Below are positions 8,071 through 16,336 of a DNA stretch of 64,000 nt, piece after piece. The translations under genes and the position numbers were made by a program. Source of the stretch: Nocardia sp. NBC_00403 (GTDB lineage Bacteria > Actinomycetota > Actinomycetes > Mycobacteriales > Mycobacteriaceae); NCBI RefSeq assembly GCF_036046055.1, contig NZ_CP107939.1:3100001-3164000 (forward strand). Direction: 5' to 3'. Positions within the stretch are counted from its first letter, which is position 1; the number at the start of each line of letters is the position of its first letter. The notes beneath the pieces are model-generated. The model saw nothing but the letters and a program-made list of their open reading frames with translations. It ran no database searches and was not told where the DNA came from.

Positions 8071-9225
8071 ATGGCGGTTGGTCTCGGTTTGAGCATCGGC
8101 ACAGTGAACACGGTTTCCGCTCTGGCGCAGGAGGGTTCGGCCAAGGCTCCGCCGGGGCGACGCTCCGCCGCCGAGCGTTCGCCCGCCATCACTCGCCGCA
8201 CCACACTCACCTTCGACAGCACCGGAATGGCGCGGGTCGGCATGATTCCGCGGCACGGTCGCGCCATCACCGAATTCGCCGACCTCACCCAGCGCACCAC
8301 CTTGCGGGCCCGAGTCGGGCACCGCGCCCTGTCGTCCGCCGACCTGGTCGCAGTGGTCGCCGAATGTCTGATCACCGAGGCGCGGCGCGATCGCCGGGCG
8401 GTCGAGGCCGGGATCGCGCTGACCCATCCGGCGGGCTACACCGACGATCACCTGGCCGAGTTGCGCGCGGCACTGGATGCCGTCGCTCTCGGGCATGTGG
8501 CGCTGATCGCCGAGCCGGTCGCCGCCGCGACCTGGCTGGAAGCCACGCGCGGCCCGCTCATGCCGGGGCTGGCGCTGGTCTACGACCTAGGTGGGTCCAC
8601 CCTCGACGTCACCCTGGTCCGAGTCGGCGCGGGCTGTCCACACAATCCGATCGTCGGCGTCCCACTGCGCTCACCGAAATTCGGCGGCCGCGCCTTCGGT
8701 GCGCTGGTTGCCGAGCGGGTCGGGACCGGTGTTGCCGCCGCCTCGCTGTCGGGGGCGGTCACCGGCACGACCGCCGATGCGTTGCGTACCGAGCATGTGC
8801 GCCGCTCTTTGGAATTGGTGTATCGCTGCCTCGGCATGGCCGACGTGACGATGGCCGATGTGGACTGCGTACTAGTGGTCGGTGGCGCGGCTCGGCCGAT
8901 CGAGGTCTCTCAGGTGCTGGCAGGTGAGTTGGCGCGCCCGGTGATCACGGCCCCGGATCCGGAGCGCACGATCGCCGACGGTGCCGCGATCATGGCACGC
9001 AGGTCGGCGGCCGCTGCCGAGGAGGCAGCGGGCATTCCACACGGGCGCAAACATCGCGGGTCGCACCGCAGGGCGACGACGAGGGCCTTGTTGTTGTCGC
9101 GACGGACGCGGCGCAAGCTGACGAAGGTCGCCATTGCGGCGGGGATGTCGGCGGGCGGTGTCGCGCTTGCCCTCGCCTTGTCCGCAGATTCGGTGGTCGC
9201 GGGATTGTCGCAGCTCGGGGTGTGA
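8071..9225 (+). CDS. Hsp70-fold ATPase-like protein with C-terminal membrane helix
   Basis: A 384-residue actin/Hsp70-fold protein. It has a phosphate-1-like loop (GLSIGTVNTVSA, residues 5-16), a phosphate-2 loop (VYDLGGSTLDVTLVRV, about 170-185) and an adenosine loop (VLVVGGAARPIEV). It stops after the nucleotide-binding domain: there is no Hsp70 substrate-binding domain. A basic linker (RKHRGSHRRATTRALLL) leads to a hydrophobic helix (VAIAAGMSAGGVALALAL). In DnaK the phosphate-1 loop reads DLGTTNS; here the Asp is Ser (LSIGTVNT), so ATP hydrolysis may be altered or lost. The paralogue at 13554 shares the same change. Its function is unknown; it may be a membrane-tethered nucleotide sensor. 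Confidence 0.75.
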   Translation: MAVGLGLSIGTVNTVSALAQEGSAKAPPGRRSAAERSPAITRRTTLTFDSTGMARVGMIPRHGRAITEFADLTQRTTLRARVGHRALSSADLVAVVAECLITEARRDRRAVEAGIALTHPAGYTDDHLAELRAALDAVALGHVALIAEPVAAATWLEATRGPLMPGLALVYDLGGSTLDVTLVRVGAGCPHNPIVGVPLRSPKFGGRAFGALVAERVGTGVAAASLSGAVTGTTADALRTEHVRRSLELVYRCLGMADVTMADVDCVLVVGGAARPIEVSQVLAGELARPVITAPDPERTIADGAAIMARRSAAAAEEAAGIPHGRKHRGSHRRATTRALLLSRRTRRKLTKVAIAAGMSAGGVALALALSADSVVAGLSQLGV

Positions 9226-9295
9226 CAACGCGGGGGAGAGCGGCTGCGGTGGCGAGTATCCGGTTCGCCGCCGGGGAGGCCGAGTGGGTGCCGGG

Positions 9296-9324
9296 TTGAC
9301 TGCCGCCGTCGTTGGTGTAACCAT
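9296..9324 (+). promoter_or_regulatory. Candidate promoter of the AurF-like/FprB operon
   Basis: TTGACT (9296-9301) is one base from the -35 consensus. After a 17-base gap comes AACCAT (or TAACCA one base earlier), a poor -10. It lies about 35 bases before the GTG at 9359. Confidence 0.3.
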
Positions 9325-9358
9325 GGGAAACAGATAACTGGTCCCATGAGGAGAGGCA

Positions 9359-10372
9359 GTGACGACGATGTCTGCAGCCGTGACGCCCGCAATCGATCCC
9401 GATCTGGAGAAGGCGCAGGAGTACGCAGCGAAATTGCTGCTGCTCTCCGAGGGTTCGGTCAACAAGCACTTCGACCCGTTCGAGGACATCGACTGGGACA
9501 ACCCCGACTACGCGGCCGACGCCGGCGAAGAGCGGTGGATCCTGCCGATGTCCGGCGACACCCTCGGCCGCCATCCCTGGTACCTGGCACTCTCCGACGA
9601 GGAGAAGATCAAGATCGGCAAGTACCGTCAGGCCAACGTGGCCAAGGTCGGTCTGCAGTTCGAGTCGATCCTCATCAGCGGTATGGCGACGCACAACTTC
9701 GGCCTGCCCAACGGCTCGCCCGAATTCCGCTACTGCTCCCACGAAATGATCGAGGAGCACAACCACACCCTGATGTTCCAGGAGATGGTGAACCGGATCG
9801 GCGTCGACGTTCCCGGTATGGGCCCGCTGGTGAGCAAGTTCAAGTACCTCGGCGCTCCGGTGGCCGGGCTGTTCCCGAATCTGTTCTTCATGGCGGTGCT
9901 GGCCGGCGAAGAGCCGATCGACCACATCCAGAAGGCCATCCTGCGCTCCGGCGAAGAGGTCCATCCGATCATGCTCGGCGTGATGGCCATTCACGTCGCC
10001 GAGGAAGCGCGCCATATCTCCTTCGCGCACGAGTTCCTGAAGAAGCATGTGCCGGAGGCGAACCCGGCCGGCAAGCTGGTGCTGTCGGTTGCGATGCCGA
10101 TCGTCATGTGGATCCTCGGTCGCTCGATCGCGACGCCGCCGAAGGCGTTCTTCAAGAAGTTCGACATCCCGCAGTCGGTCCGTAAGGAGCTGTTCTACGG
10201 CTCCAAGGAAGCCAAGCAGGTCTTCCGCGACTACTTCGCCGACGTGCGCACCCTGGCCAACGACATCGGCCTGATGAACCCGATCTCCAAGGCGGTCTGG
10301 AAGCTGCTCCGGATCGACGGCCACACCACCCGCTACCGCTCGGAGCCGTTGCGCGCGGTCAAGGCTTCCTGA
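9359..10372 (+). CDS. AurF-like diiron oxygenase (Rv0885-like)
   Basis: A 337-residue protein starting at GTG 9359 with GAGGAG nine bases upstream; the ATG at 9368 is an alternative. It has the helical diiron pattern with EMIEEHNH and HVAEEARHISF, the two Glu/His clusters that bind iron in the AurF (p-aminobenzoate N-oxygenase) family. It probably activates oxygen to oxidise an amine or a C-H bond of an unknown substrate. The next gene starts one base after its stop and encodes a ferredoxin-ferredoxin reductase fusion, which would supply electrons. The same two-gene neighbourhood (Rv0885/fprB) exists in M. tuberculosis. Confidence 0.85.
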   Translation: MTTMSAAVTPAIDPDLEKAQEYAAKLLLLSEGSVNKHFDPFEDIDWDNPDYAADAGEERWILPMSGDTLGRHPWYLALSDEEKIKIGKYRQANVAKVGLQFESILISGMATHNFGLPNGSPEFRYCSHEMIEEHNHTLMFQEMVNRIGVDVPGMGPLVSKFKYLGAPVAGLFPNLFFMAVLAGEEPIDHIQKAILRSGEEVHPIMLGVMAIHVAEEARHISFAHEFLKKHVPEANPAGKLVLSVAMPIVMWILGRSIATPPKAFFKKFDIPQSVRKELFYGSKEAKQVFRDYFADVRTLANDIGLMNPISKAVWKLLRIDGHTTRYRSEPLRAVKAS

Positions 10373-10373
10373 C

Positions 10374-11957
10374 GTGCCCTACGTTGTCACGCAATCCTGT
10401 TGCAGCGACGCGTCCTGCGTCTACGCCTGCCCGGTCAACTGCATCCATCCCACGCCCGACGAACCGGACTTCCTGACGGCGGAGATGCTGTACGTGGACC
10501 CGCAGGCGTGCGTGGACTGCGGTGCTTGCGCCAGCGCTTGCCCTGTCGATGCCATCACCTCGTCGAAGAAGCTGACCGATGAGCAGAAGCCGTTCATCGA
10601 GATCAACGCCGACTTCTACCGACAGGCGCTCCCGCGTCCGCTGCTCGCGCGGCCGGTGCCCGCGGCCGAGATCCATACCGAACGCCGGCCGCTGCGGGTG
10701 GCGATCGTCGGGTCGGGGCCGTCGGCGATGTATGCGGCCGATGAGCTGCTGACCCAGCCCGAGGTGTCGGTGACCGTCTTCGATCGCCTGCCGGTGCCCT
10801 ATGGGCTCGCCCGCCACGGCGTCGCGCCGGACCATGGCAAGACCAGGCAGGTCAGCGAGCTGTTCGACGTCATCTCGGCGCAGCCCGGGTTCAGGTCTTA
10901 TCTGAATGTCGAAGTGGGCAAGCATGTTTCGCATGAGGAGCTGCTCGGGCACTTCCATGCGGTGATCTACGCGGTCGGTGCGTCCTCGGATCGCAAGCTC
11001 GGTATCCCGGGTGAGGGGTTGACGGGCAATATCTCCGCCACCGACTTCGTCGCCTGGTACAACGGGCATCCCGATCATGCGGGCGATACCTTCGATGTGT
11101 CGCAACGCCGGGTCGTCATCGTCGGCAACGGCAATGTGGCGCTCGATGTCGCGCGCATCCTCACCGGCGATCCGGAGTCGTTGGCAGGCACCGATATCGC
11201 GCCGTACGCGTTGCGGGCGTTGCGGCACAGCAAGATCGAGGAGGTCGTCATCCTCGGCCGCCGTGGTCCTGCCGAATCTGCTTTCACCGTTCCGGAATTC
11301 GTGGGTCTGCTCGGGGCCGATGTCGACATCGCCATCGAGGGCGAGTTGCCCGAACCGGTCGAGGGCCTGCCTTACCAGGTGGAGCAGAAGCTGCGACTGC
11401 TGCGCAGCGTGGCCGACCGCCCGTTCGGTGCCCGCAAACGGATCATCTTCCGCTACCTGACCGCGCCGACCGAAATTCTCGGCACCGATGAGGTCTCCGG
11501 TATCGAGGTCGGTCGCAACGAACTCCGCACCGATCCGGACGGCCGGGTACATGCCGTCGCGACGGGGGAGACCGAGCGGATCGACGCCGGACTTGTCCTC
11601 ACGTCGGTGGGCTATCGCGGTGTTGCGTTGCCCGGCTTGCCATTCGACGACCGGGCCGCGGTGATCCCGAACCGGAACGGACGTGTCCTACAGGAGGCGG
11701 GCGGATCGGTGCTTCCTGGCGCCTACGTCACCGGCTGGATCAAGCGCGGCCCTACCGGCTTCATCGGCACCAACAAGTCGTGTGCGCAGGAGACGGTGCG
11801 GCAGTTGGCCGACGATTTCAACGCCGGTCTGCTGAGCGAACCCCGCAGCAGTGCCAAAGAATTCGATCGCCTGGTGCGCAACCGTCAGCCTGCGGTCCAC
11901 GCGACAGGGGCGGCGCAGCGTCCCGGCCCGATCCGCCGACTGCTCGCCCGCGCTTGA
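10374..11957 (+). CDS. fprB: Ferredoxin / ferredoxin-NADP reductase fusion, FprB type
   Basis: A 527-residue fusion starting at GTG 10374, one base after the stop of the diiron gene. Residues 1-70 are a seven-iron-type ferredoxin (CCSDASCVYACPVNC and CVDCGACASACPVDAI). From about residue 100 follows an adrenodoxin-reductase-like flavoprotein with an FAD motif (VAIVGSGPSAMYAADEL) and an NADPH motif (VVIVGNGNVALDVARI). The ending GYVTGWIKRGPTGFIGTN-like segment (residues ~445-465) is typical. It moves electrons from NADPH through FAD to its own iron-sulfur clusters, probably for the coupled diiron oxygenase. The start is fixed by the coupling and the ferredoxin N-terminus. Confidence 0.9.
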   Translation: MPYVVTQSCCSDASCVYACPVNCIHPTPDEPDFLTAEMLYVDPQACVDCGACASACPVDAITSSKKLTDEQKPFIEINADFYRQALPRPLLARPVPAAEIHTERRPLRVAIVGSGPSAMYAADELLTQPEVSVTVFDRLPVPYGLARHGVAPDHGKTRQVSELFDVISAQPGFRSYLNVEVGKHVSHEELLGHFHAVIYAVGASSDRKLGIPGEGLTGNISATDFVAWYNGHPDHAGDTFDVSQRRVVIVGNGNVALDVARILTGDPESLAGTDIAPYALRALRHSKIEEVVILGRRGPAESAFTVPEFVGLLGADVDIAIEGELPEPVEGLPYQVEQKLRLLRSVADRPFGARKRIIFRYLTAPTEILGTDEVSGIEVGRNELRTDPDGRVHAVATGETERIDAGLVLTSVGYRGVALPGLPFDDRAAVIPNRNGRVLQEAGGSVLPGAYVTGWIKRGPTGFIGTNKSCAQETVRQLADDFNAGLLSEPRSSAKEFDRLVRNRQPAVHATGAAQRPGPIRRLLARA

Positions 11958-12170
11958 TCGCAGGCCGAGCCGCCCCTCGCAACCCGCAGATCGGTGCGGA
12001 CGGGCGGCAACGGCTGCGGGGGCGGTCTGATACGCACAGTCGCAGACCGTCATGGCACTGCCGGATCGCTTTCTGCCCTCGGCCGGCGCGCTCTCGGGCC
12101 GAATGCGGGACTGTTGTCCGGACTCGGTCCGGCGGCGGCGATCACGCGGTAGGGTCGCCAGAGCGGTTGT

Positions 12171-12223
12171 CGGCACCTCGGCCGGCGGCCACGCGATGAG
12201 GGCGTGTTCGAGCCGAGGTGCCG
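12171..12223. terminator. Long inverted repeat between convergent fprB and SDR genes
   Basis: CGGCACCTCGGC (12171-12182) is perfectly complementary to GCCGAGGTGCCG (12212-12223), separated by 29 bases. It lies 24 bases past the stop of the minus-strand SDR gene and 214 bases past fprB. It has no T-tract, as is common in this phylum. It may terminate both transcripts. Confidence 0.45.
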
Positions 12224-12247
12224 CGCCTGTCCACAAGGACGCGATAC

Positions 12248-13009
12248 CTATCGAGCTGTGAACCCGCCGTCGATCGCGAGTGCCGCGCCGGTGATGAAGC
12301 TTGCTTCAGCACTGAGCAGGTACGCGCAGAACGAGGCGATTTCCTCGGGCCTGCTGATTCGGCCGAGGGGATGCAGTGCGGCAATGGCCGCTTCGCCCTC
12401 CGGTGTCGCGCCCATCGAGTTGCGGAAGGCAGGCGTGTCGATCGCGCCGGAGGTGATCGCGTTCACCCGCACACCCTGTTCGGCCGTTTCCAGCGCCACC
12501 GCGCGGGTCAGCCCGATCACGCCGTGCTTGGCCGCGACATAGGGGGCGACCTGGCCCATGCCCACCACGCCGAGGTTCGAGGCGTTGTTCAGGATCGCGC
12601 CGCCGCCGGAGGCGACCAATGCCGGAACCTGGTGGCGCAGACCGTAGAACACGCTGGTCAGGTTGAGCTCGATATCGGCGCGCCAGCCCGACTCCTCGAT
12701 ATCGGAGACCGGGCCGAAGGCGTTGATCGCGCCCGCGTTGTTGAAGGCTCCGTCCAGGCGGCCGTATTCGGTCAACGCGGCCTGTGTCAGCCGGGCCACG
12801 TCGGCTTCGACGGTGACATCGGTCGGCACGAACAGCGCGCGGCCGCCCGCCGCGCGGATGTCGGAGGCGATCTGCTCGCCTGCGTCTTTGCCACGAGCGC
12901 CGAGTACCACTGCCGCGCCCTCGGCGGCGACGCGCAGGGCCACAGCCTTGCCGACCCCCGAGCTCGCTCCGGTGATCAGCACGACCTTCTCCGCGAAGCG
13001 TGTAGACAT
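12248..13009 (-). CDS. Short-chain dehydrogenase/reductase (SDR)
   Basis: A 253-residue classical SDR. It has the dinucleotide motif TGASSGVG near the N-terminus, NNAGAINAF, the catalytic Ser region (LNNASNLG), YVAAK (catalytic Tyr and Lys), and the C-terminal SFITGAALAIDGGFTAR. The ATG at 13009 places TGASSGVG at about residues 14-21 as is usual; an upstream start at 13108 would add 33 residues without support. It probably oxidises or reduces a hydroxyl/keto group with NAD(P). The substrate is unknown. A perfect palindrome at 13221-13234 lies in its upstream region. Confidence 0.9.
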   Translation of the reverse strand: MSTRFAEKVVLITGASSGVGKAVALRVAAEGAAVVLGARGKDAGEQIASDIRAAGGRALFVPTDVTVEADVARLTQAALTEYGRLDGAFNNAGAINAFGPVSDIEESGWRADIELNLTSVFYGLRHQVPALVASGGGAILNNASNLGVVGMGQVAPYVAAKHGVIGLTRAVALETAEQGVRVNAITSGAIDTPAFRNSMGATPEGEAAIAALHPLGRISRPEEIASFCAYLLSAEASFITGAALAIDGGFTAR

Positions 13010-13553
13010 CGTCTTCAGTTCCCTTCTCGTCCTTGACTTTTCATGTCGGATGTAGCTGCAGACCTGGATCTTGTCTCGGTCGTGCGCCGCATCGCTGTAC
13101 TCAGTCAAGCCGCAGCGGTAGTGCGGTGCTGGCGGAAAACAGCCGTTGCATTTGACATGTCATATTCATCGAATGGGACGCGTGTGCCACGAAATTCATG
13201 ACACTGGCAACGTTTTGGTTACCGACCGGTCGGTGTGCGTTGTCCGGGTTTGGTCGAAGGGTGCCAAGTGGCGAAAATGGTGCATCCAAAATGGATATCC
13301 AGGTCGCTGTGTGGTAGCGGAATCCGCGTTACCGCAGTCGAATCGCCGTCGTCGAGGGGTCTGAATCGTGCTTGCGCAATCCGCCTACCTGGGCAAATGA
13401 TGGAATGTCAACGGCAGTAAAATTTTCCATATCAATTCAGCATCCATACTGGCCGGTAAGCAGTTAACCTGTGGGGGCTGTTTGGAAGACGACCGCGGCC
13501 ACATGGATCTCCTGTGTGATGGACGTGGTCACGGTGCGTTGACGGGATAGCGA
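13010..13553. other. Divergent regulatory region between SDR and second Hsp70-fold gene
   Basis: A 544-base region without a credible gene. It contains a 10-base palindrome TGACATGTCA (13153-13162), a 14-base palindrome (13221-13234), and an AT-rich patch around 13415-13470 (AGTAAAATTTTCCATATCAA) that stands out from the GC-rich surroundings. It probably holds both promoters. Confidence 0.5.
13221..13234. promoter_or_regulatory. Perfect 14-bp palindrome, candidate TetR-type operator
   Basis: ACCGACCGGTCGGT is its own reverse complement. It lies 212 bases upstream of the SDR start and 320 bases upstream of the Hsp70-fold gene. Palindromes of this type are frequent TetR-family operators in actinobacteria. 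No regulator gene is adjacent, so the binding protein would be encoded elsewhere. Confidence 0.4.
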
Positions 13554-15836
13554 ATGACTACTGGCGTGGGCTTCAGCATCGGTTCAGTGAACTCCGTATC
13601 GGCTTCGGTGAGCGAGGAACGCTCCCGGCCATCGGTGCGCACTCGACGTTCGGCGGTGACGTTCGACAGTGCGGGCGGCATCAGAATCGGGGGGATACCC
13701 CAATTCAGTATGGCGGTCAGTGATTTCGCTGATCTGGCGCGCGATCCGGAGCCGGTGATCGTCGGCGGGCGGATCTGGTCCCCCGCCAATCTGGTTGCCG
13801 CCGTGGTGAACGGCCTGATCGAGGCGGTCGAGCCGATCGCGGGCGCCGTATCGACCTATCCGGCAGCGTATACCGACAAACAGTTCGCGCTGCTGCGTCA
13901 GGCCATGGATCTCGCCGGAGCGCGAGACGTGCTGCTGGTGCCCGAACCGGTGGCCGCAGCGGAGTGGCTCGAGCAGGAGCAGGGTCCGCTGGAACCGGGC
14001 TTCATGCTGGTGTACGACCTCGGTGGCACCTGTCTGGATGTCACCGTCGTCCGGGTCGGGCCCGACTGGGAAGACCATCCGATGGTGGGAAAGCCGCTGC
14101 GCTCCTATGACTTCGGCGGCCGCCCGCTCGGGTCGATGATCGCGCGATACACCCAGCCCGGTCGCACCGCGCCGTTATCGATGACGTCGATCGTCGACGT
14201 CGACGGGTTGCGCACCGAGCACATCCGCGATTCCTTCGATGTGGTGCGGGCGTGTGTGCAGTCGACCGGCCTCACCCTCTCCGATATCGGACGCATCCTG
14301 CTCATCGGCGGTGCGGGCCGGCCTGCAGAAGTCGCGCGGACGCTCGCCGAACTCGGTCGCCCCGTGGTGATGTCGGCCGATCCTGGTCAGACCGTCGCCG
14401 CCGGCGCCGCATACTACGCCGCGCGCACCTTCGTCCCCGCCGTCACCGGCAACCATTTTGGGCCGCACCCCACGGTGTTCTCCAGCGCCGCAGTCGCATC
14501 CGCGATCGCGGTCTCGGCAGTCACCGTGTTCGGCGGACCCGTCGACACCGGCCTATCCCCGGCGCTCGAGCTCTTACCGGGCATCGACGTTCCCGCGGAC
14601 GCGCTGCTGTACGAACCCAGCGGCGACGGATCGCTCGACAAGCTCTGGCGAACCGGGGGCGTGGGATCGCGGCCGGTCACCTATATCCCCTCCGGTCTGG
14701 CGATCGCACCTGTCGCCCGGTCGACCCGATTCGGCCCTACGCTGGCCGAATCCGGCCCCCGTCCCCACGAGAACCAACGATCCTGTTGCGACACACCACA
14801 ATCCGGCCTCGGCACCTACGCCAACCCAGCTCAATTCATCAACCCGCTGCCTTTCATTCCCGCACCCAACCTCAACCTGCCGCCGGGTGTCCCCGTCATT
14901 CCCAGGATCAGTTTCCCGCCCGGCTTCCCAGGCACGACTCCTGCTCCCGCCCCGTCCAATCCGGCCCCCGCCACCCCAACGACTCCCAGCACGGGAACTC
15001 CTTCTGGTGGTGGGGCTGGTTTCCCGTCGTCTGGTGGTGGGGCTGGTTACCCGTCGTCTGGTGGTGGGGCTGGTTACCCGTCGTCTGGTGGTGGGGCTGG
15101 TTACCCGACGCCCGGTGGTGGGACTGGTAGTCCGACGTCTGGTGGTTCGACTGGTGGTCCGACGTCCGGCGGTGGGACTGGTGGTCCGACGTCTGGTGGT
15201 GGGACTGGTGGTCCGACGTCTGGTGGTTCGACTGGTGGTCCGACGTCCGGCGGTGGGACTGGTGGTCCGACGTCCGGTGGTTCGACTGGTAGCCCCACGT
15301 CCGGTGGTGCGACCGACACTCCAGCCTCCGGGGGCACCTCCGGTTCCACGTCAGGAACAACGCCAGGTGGTGCGACTTCCGGCGGCGGGGCCTCCGACCC
15401 GGCCTCGGGTGGCGCATCGTCCGGCGGCGACACCTCGGGCGGTGCTTCCTCCAGAGGAGCTTCGTCCGGTAGCACGTCCTCCGGAGGTGCGCACGGTTCG
15501 TCGTCGGGTGCATCCGGTGGGACATCTTCGGGTGGTCCAAGCTCTGGGGGAGCTGCGCCCGGTGCTGCCTCGACTGGCGGAACATCGTCTGGCGGAGCCA
15601 CTTCGGGTGGTGCGTCCTCGGGTGGGACTTTCTCTGGTGGAGCTTCGTCGGGTGGCGCGAGTTCAGGTGGAGCTTCATCGGGCGGTGGTTTCTCGGGCCA
15701 CTCTGGTGGTGCGGGTGGCTTGGGTGGTGCGGGTGGCTTGGGTGGTGCGGGCCACTCTGGTGGTGCGGGTGGCTTGGGTGGTGCGGGTGGTTTCGGTGGC
15801 GCAGGTGGTTTCGGTGGTGGTGCGCGCGGCCGCTGA
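13554..15836 (+). CDS. Hsp70-fold protein with long Gly/Ser/Thr repeat tail
   Basis: A 760-residue protein. Residues 1-300 are paralogous to the protein at 8071: phosphate-1-like loop FSIGSVNSVSA (no Asp), phosphate-2 loop VYDLGGTCLDVTVVRV, adenosine loop LLIGGAGRPAEVART. A hydrophobic segment follows at about 315-330 (AAVASAIAVSAVTVFGG). Next is a Pro-rich linker (NLNLPPGVPVIPRISFPPG), then from about residue 484 a tail of nine-residue repeats of the form P-[ST]-S-G-G-[GS]-[AT]-G-x. Ser-Gly-Gly-Ala runs and a Gly-Gly-Ala-Gly-Leu end complete it. This suggests a membrane-linked N-terminal domain and a flexible tail that may be outside the membrane. There is no Hsp70 peptide-binding domain. 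Its function is unknown. Confidence 0.75.
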   Translation: MTTGVGFSIGSVNSVSASVSEERSRPSVRTRRSAVTFDSAGGIRIGGIPQFSMAVSDFADLARDPEPVIVGGRIWSPANLVAAVVNGLIEAVEPIAGAVSTYPAAYTDKQFALLRQAMDLAGARDVLLVPEPVAAAEWLEQEQGPLEPGFMLVYDLGGTCLDVTVVRVGPDWEDHPMVGKPLRSYDFGGRPLGSMIARYTQPGRTAPLSMTSIVDVDGLRTEHIRDSFDVVRACVQSTGLTLSDIGRILLIGGAGRPAEVARTLAELGRPVVMSADPGQTVAAGAAYYAARTFVPAVTGNHFGPHPTVFSSAAVASAIAVSAVTVFGGPVDTGLSPALELLPGIDVPADALLYEPSGDGSLDKLWRTGGVGSRPVTYIPSGLAIAPVARSTRFGPTLAESGPRPHENQRSCCDTPQSGLGTYANPAQFINPLPFIPAPNLNLPPGVPVIPRISFPPGFPGTTPAPAPSNPAPATPTTPSTGTPSGGGAGFPSSGGGAGYPSSGGGAGYPSSGGGAGYPTPGGGTGSPTSGGSTGGPTSGGGTGGPTSGGGTGGPTSGGSTGGPTSGGGTGGPTSGGSTGSPTSGGATDTPASGGTSGSTSGTTPGGATSGGGASDPASGGASSGGDTSGGASSRGASSGSTSSGGAHGSSSGASGGTSSGGPSSGGAAPGAASTGGTSSGGATSGGASSGGTFSGGASSGGASSGGASSGGGFSGHSGGAGGLGGAGGLGGAGHSGGAGGLGGAGGFGGAGGFGGGARGR
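15003..15325 (+). repeat. 27-bp tandem repeats encoding nine-residue Gly-rich units
   Basis: About twelve in-frame copies of a 27-base unit in the coding sequence of the Hsp70-fold protein. Each encodes PSSGGGAGY, PTSGGGTGG or PTSGGSTGG-like blocks. Neighbouring copies are nearly identical at the DNA level (for example the three GGTGGTGGGGCTGGTTACCC copies), which suggests expansion by slippage or unequal recombination. The copy number may vary between strains. Confidence 0.85.
15706..15835 (+). repeat. Gly-Gly-Ala-Gly tandem repeat at the C-terminus
   Basis: Short repeats built on GGTGGTGCGGGTGGCTTGGG encode GGAGLGGAG and GHSGGAGGLGGAGGFGG blocks. They differ from the upstream 27-base array and form the last 40 or so residues of the Hsp70-fold protein. 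Confidence 0.75.
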
Positions 15837-16336
15837 AGTCGAGTCGAGGACTTCGAGAGCTGCACCGGCGCGTACGTGAGCGACTGCCCAATGGCCGTCC
15901 GCGAGCTGGTCGCGCGCCATTGCCTTGCGCTTGTCGGCCATGCCGTCCGCCGGTCCAGCTCCTACCTGACCATCGTCCTGCCGGCAACCAGGAATGTCGG
16001 CCGACGACCAGGGCGGCGGCGAGCGTGACCAGGATGCGGCGGACCCACGCCACCCGAACTCTGCCAGGTGTATCCGGCCGTTTACGCGCTGTTCGTCGGT
16101 GTGCATCGGACGGGTGCGGGGAGTCGCTCGAGTGTTGGTCGTCATCGCCGCCTTCGCGCTGGTCGGTCCCGCGGTGTTCACGGTGTCGGCCCGGGGACGT
16201 CATCGGGAAACGGCCTCTCGTGCGATCGGCAGGCGCATCGAATCAAGTCGTGTGGCCTATTCGCTCGCAAGCGAGTGGATGACCGCGACCGTGCCGGGTC
16301 GGTAGGTCTGAATGACCGAGTGCGCGTGGAAGTCCG
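15837..16336. other. Gap between the repeat protein and the HAD hydrolase
   Basis: A 500-base stretch. The only candidate is the weak membrane ORF at 16114-16305. Open frames on the minus strand here extend from the Gly-repeat region and are composition artefacts. I see no terminator or RNA gene. Confidence 0.3.
16114..16305 (+). CDS. Possible small membrane protein
   Basis: A GTG-started ORF of 63 codons (MRGVARVLVVIAAFALVGPA, then VFTVSARGRHRETAS) with one hydrophobic helix and a basic follow-on. It runs in the same direction as the next gene, 31 bases away. No clear ribosome site and no recognised family; it may be spurious. Confidence 0.25.
   Translation: MRGVARVLVVIAAFALVGPAVFTVSARGRHRETASRAIGRRIESSRVAYSLASEWMTATVPGR

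Noticed and set aside
13153..13162. TGACATGTCA palindrome as an operator
   Set aside because: Ten bases is short enough to occur by chance in 64 kb and no second copy or linked regulator was seen; mentioned only as part of the intergenic region.
15003..15325. CRISPR-like regular repeats
   Set aside because: The 27-base units are contiguous without spacers, in frame, and encode Gly-rich peptide repeats.
15101..16203. Long open frames on the minus strand (up to 431 codons, Pro- or His-rich) opposite the repeat protein
   Set aside because: They are mirror images of Gly/Ser codon repeats on the plus strand. No ribosome site, no domain, and the plus-strand frame has clear homology.
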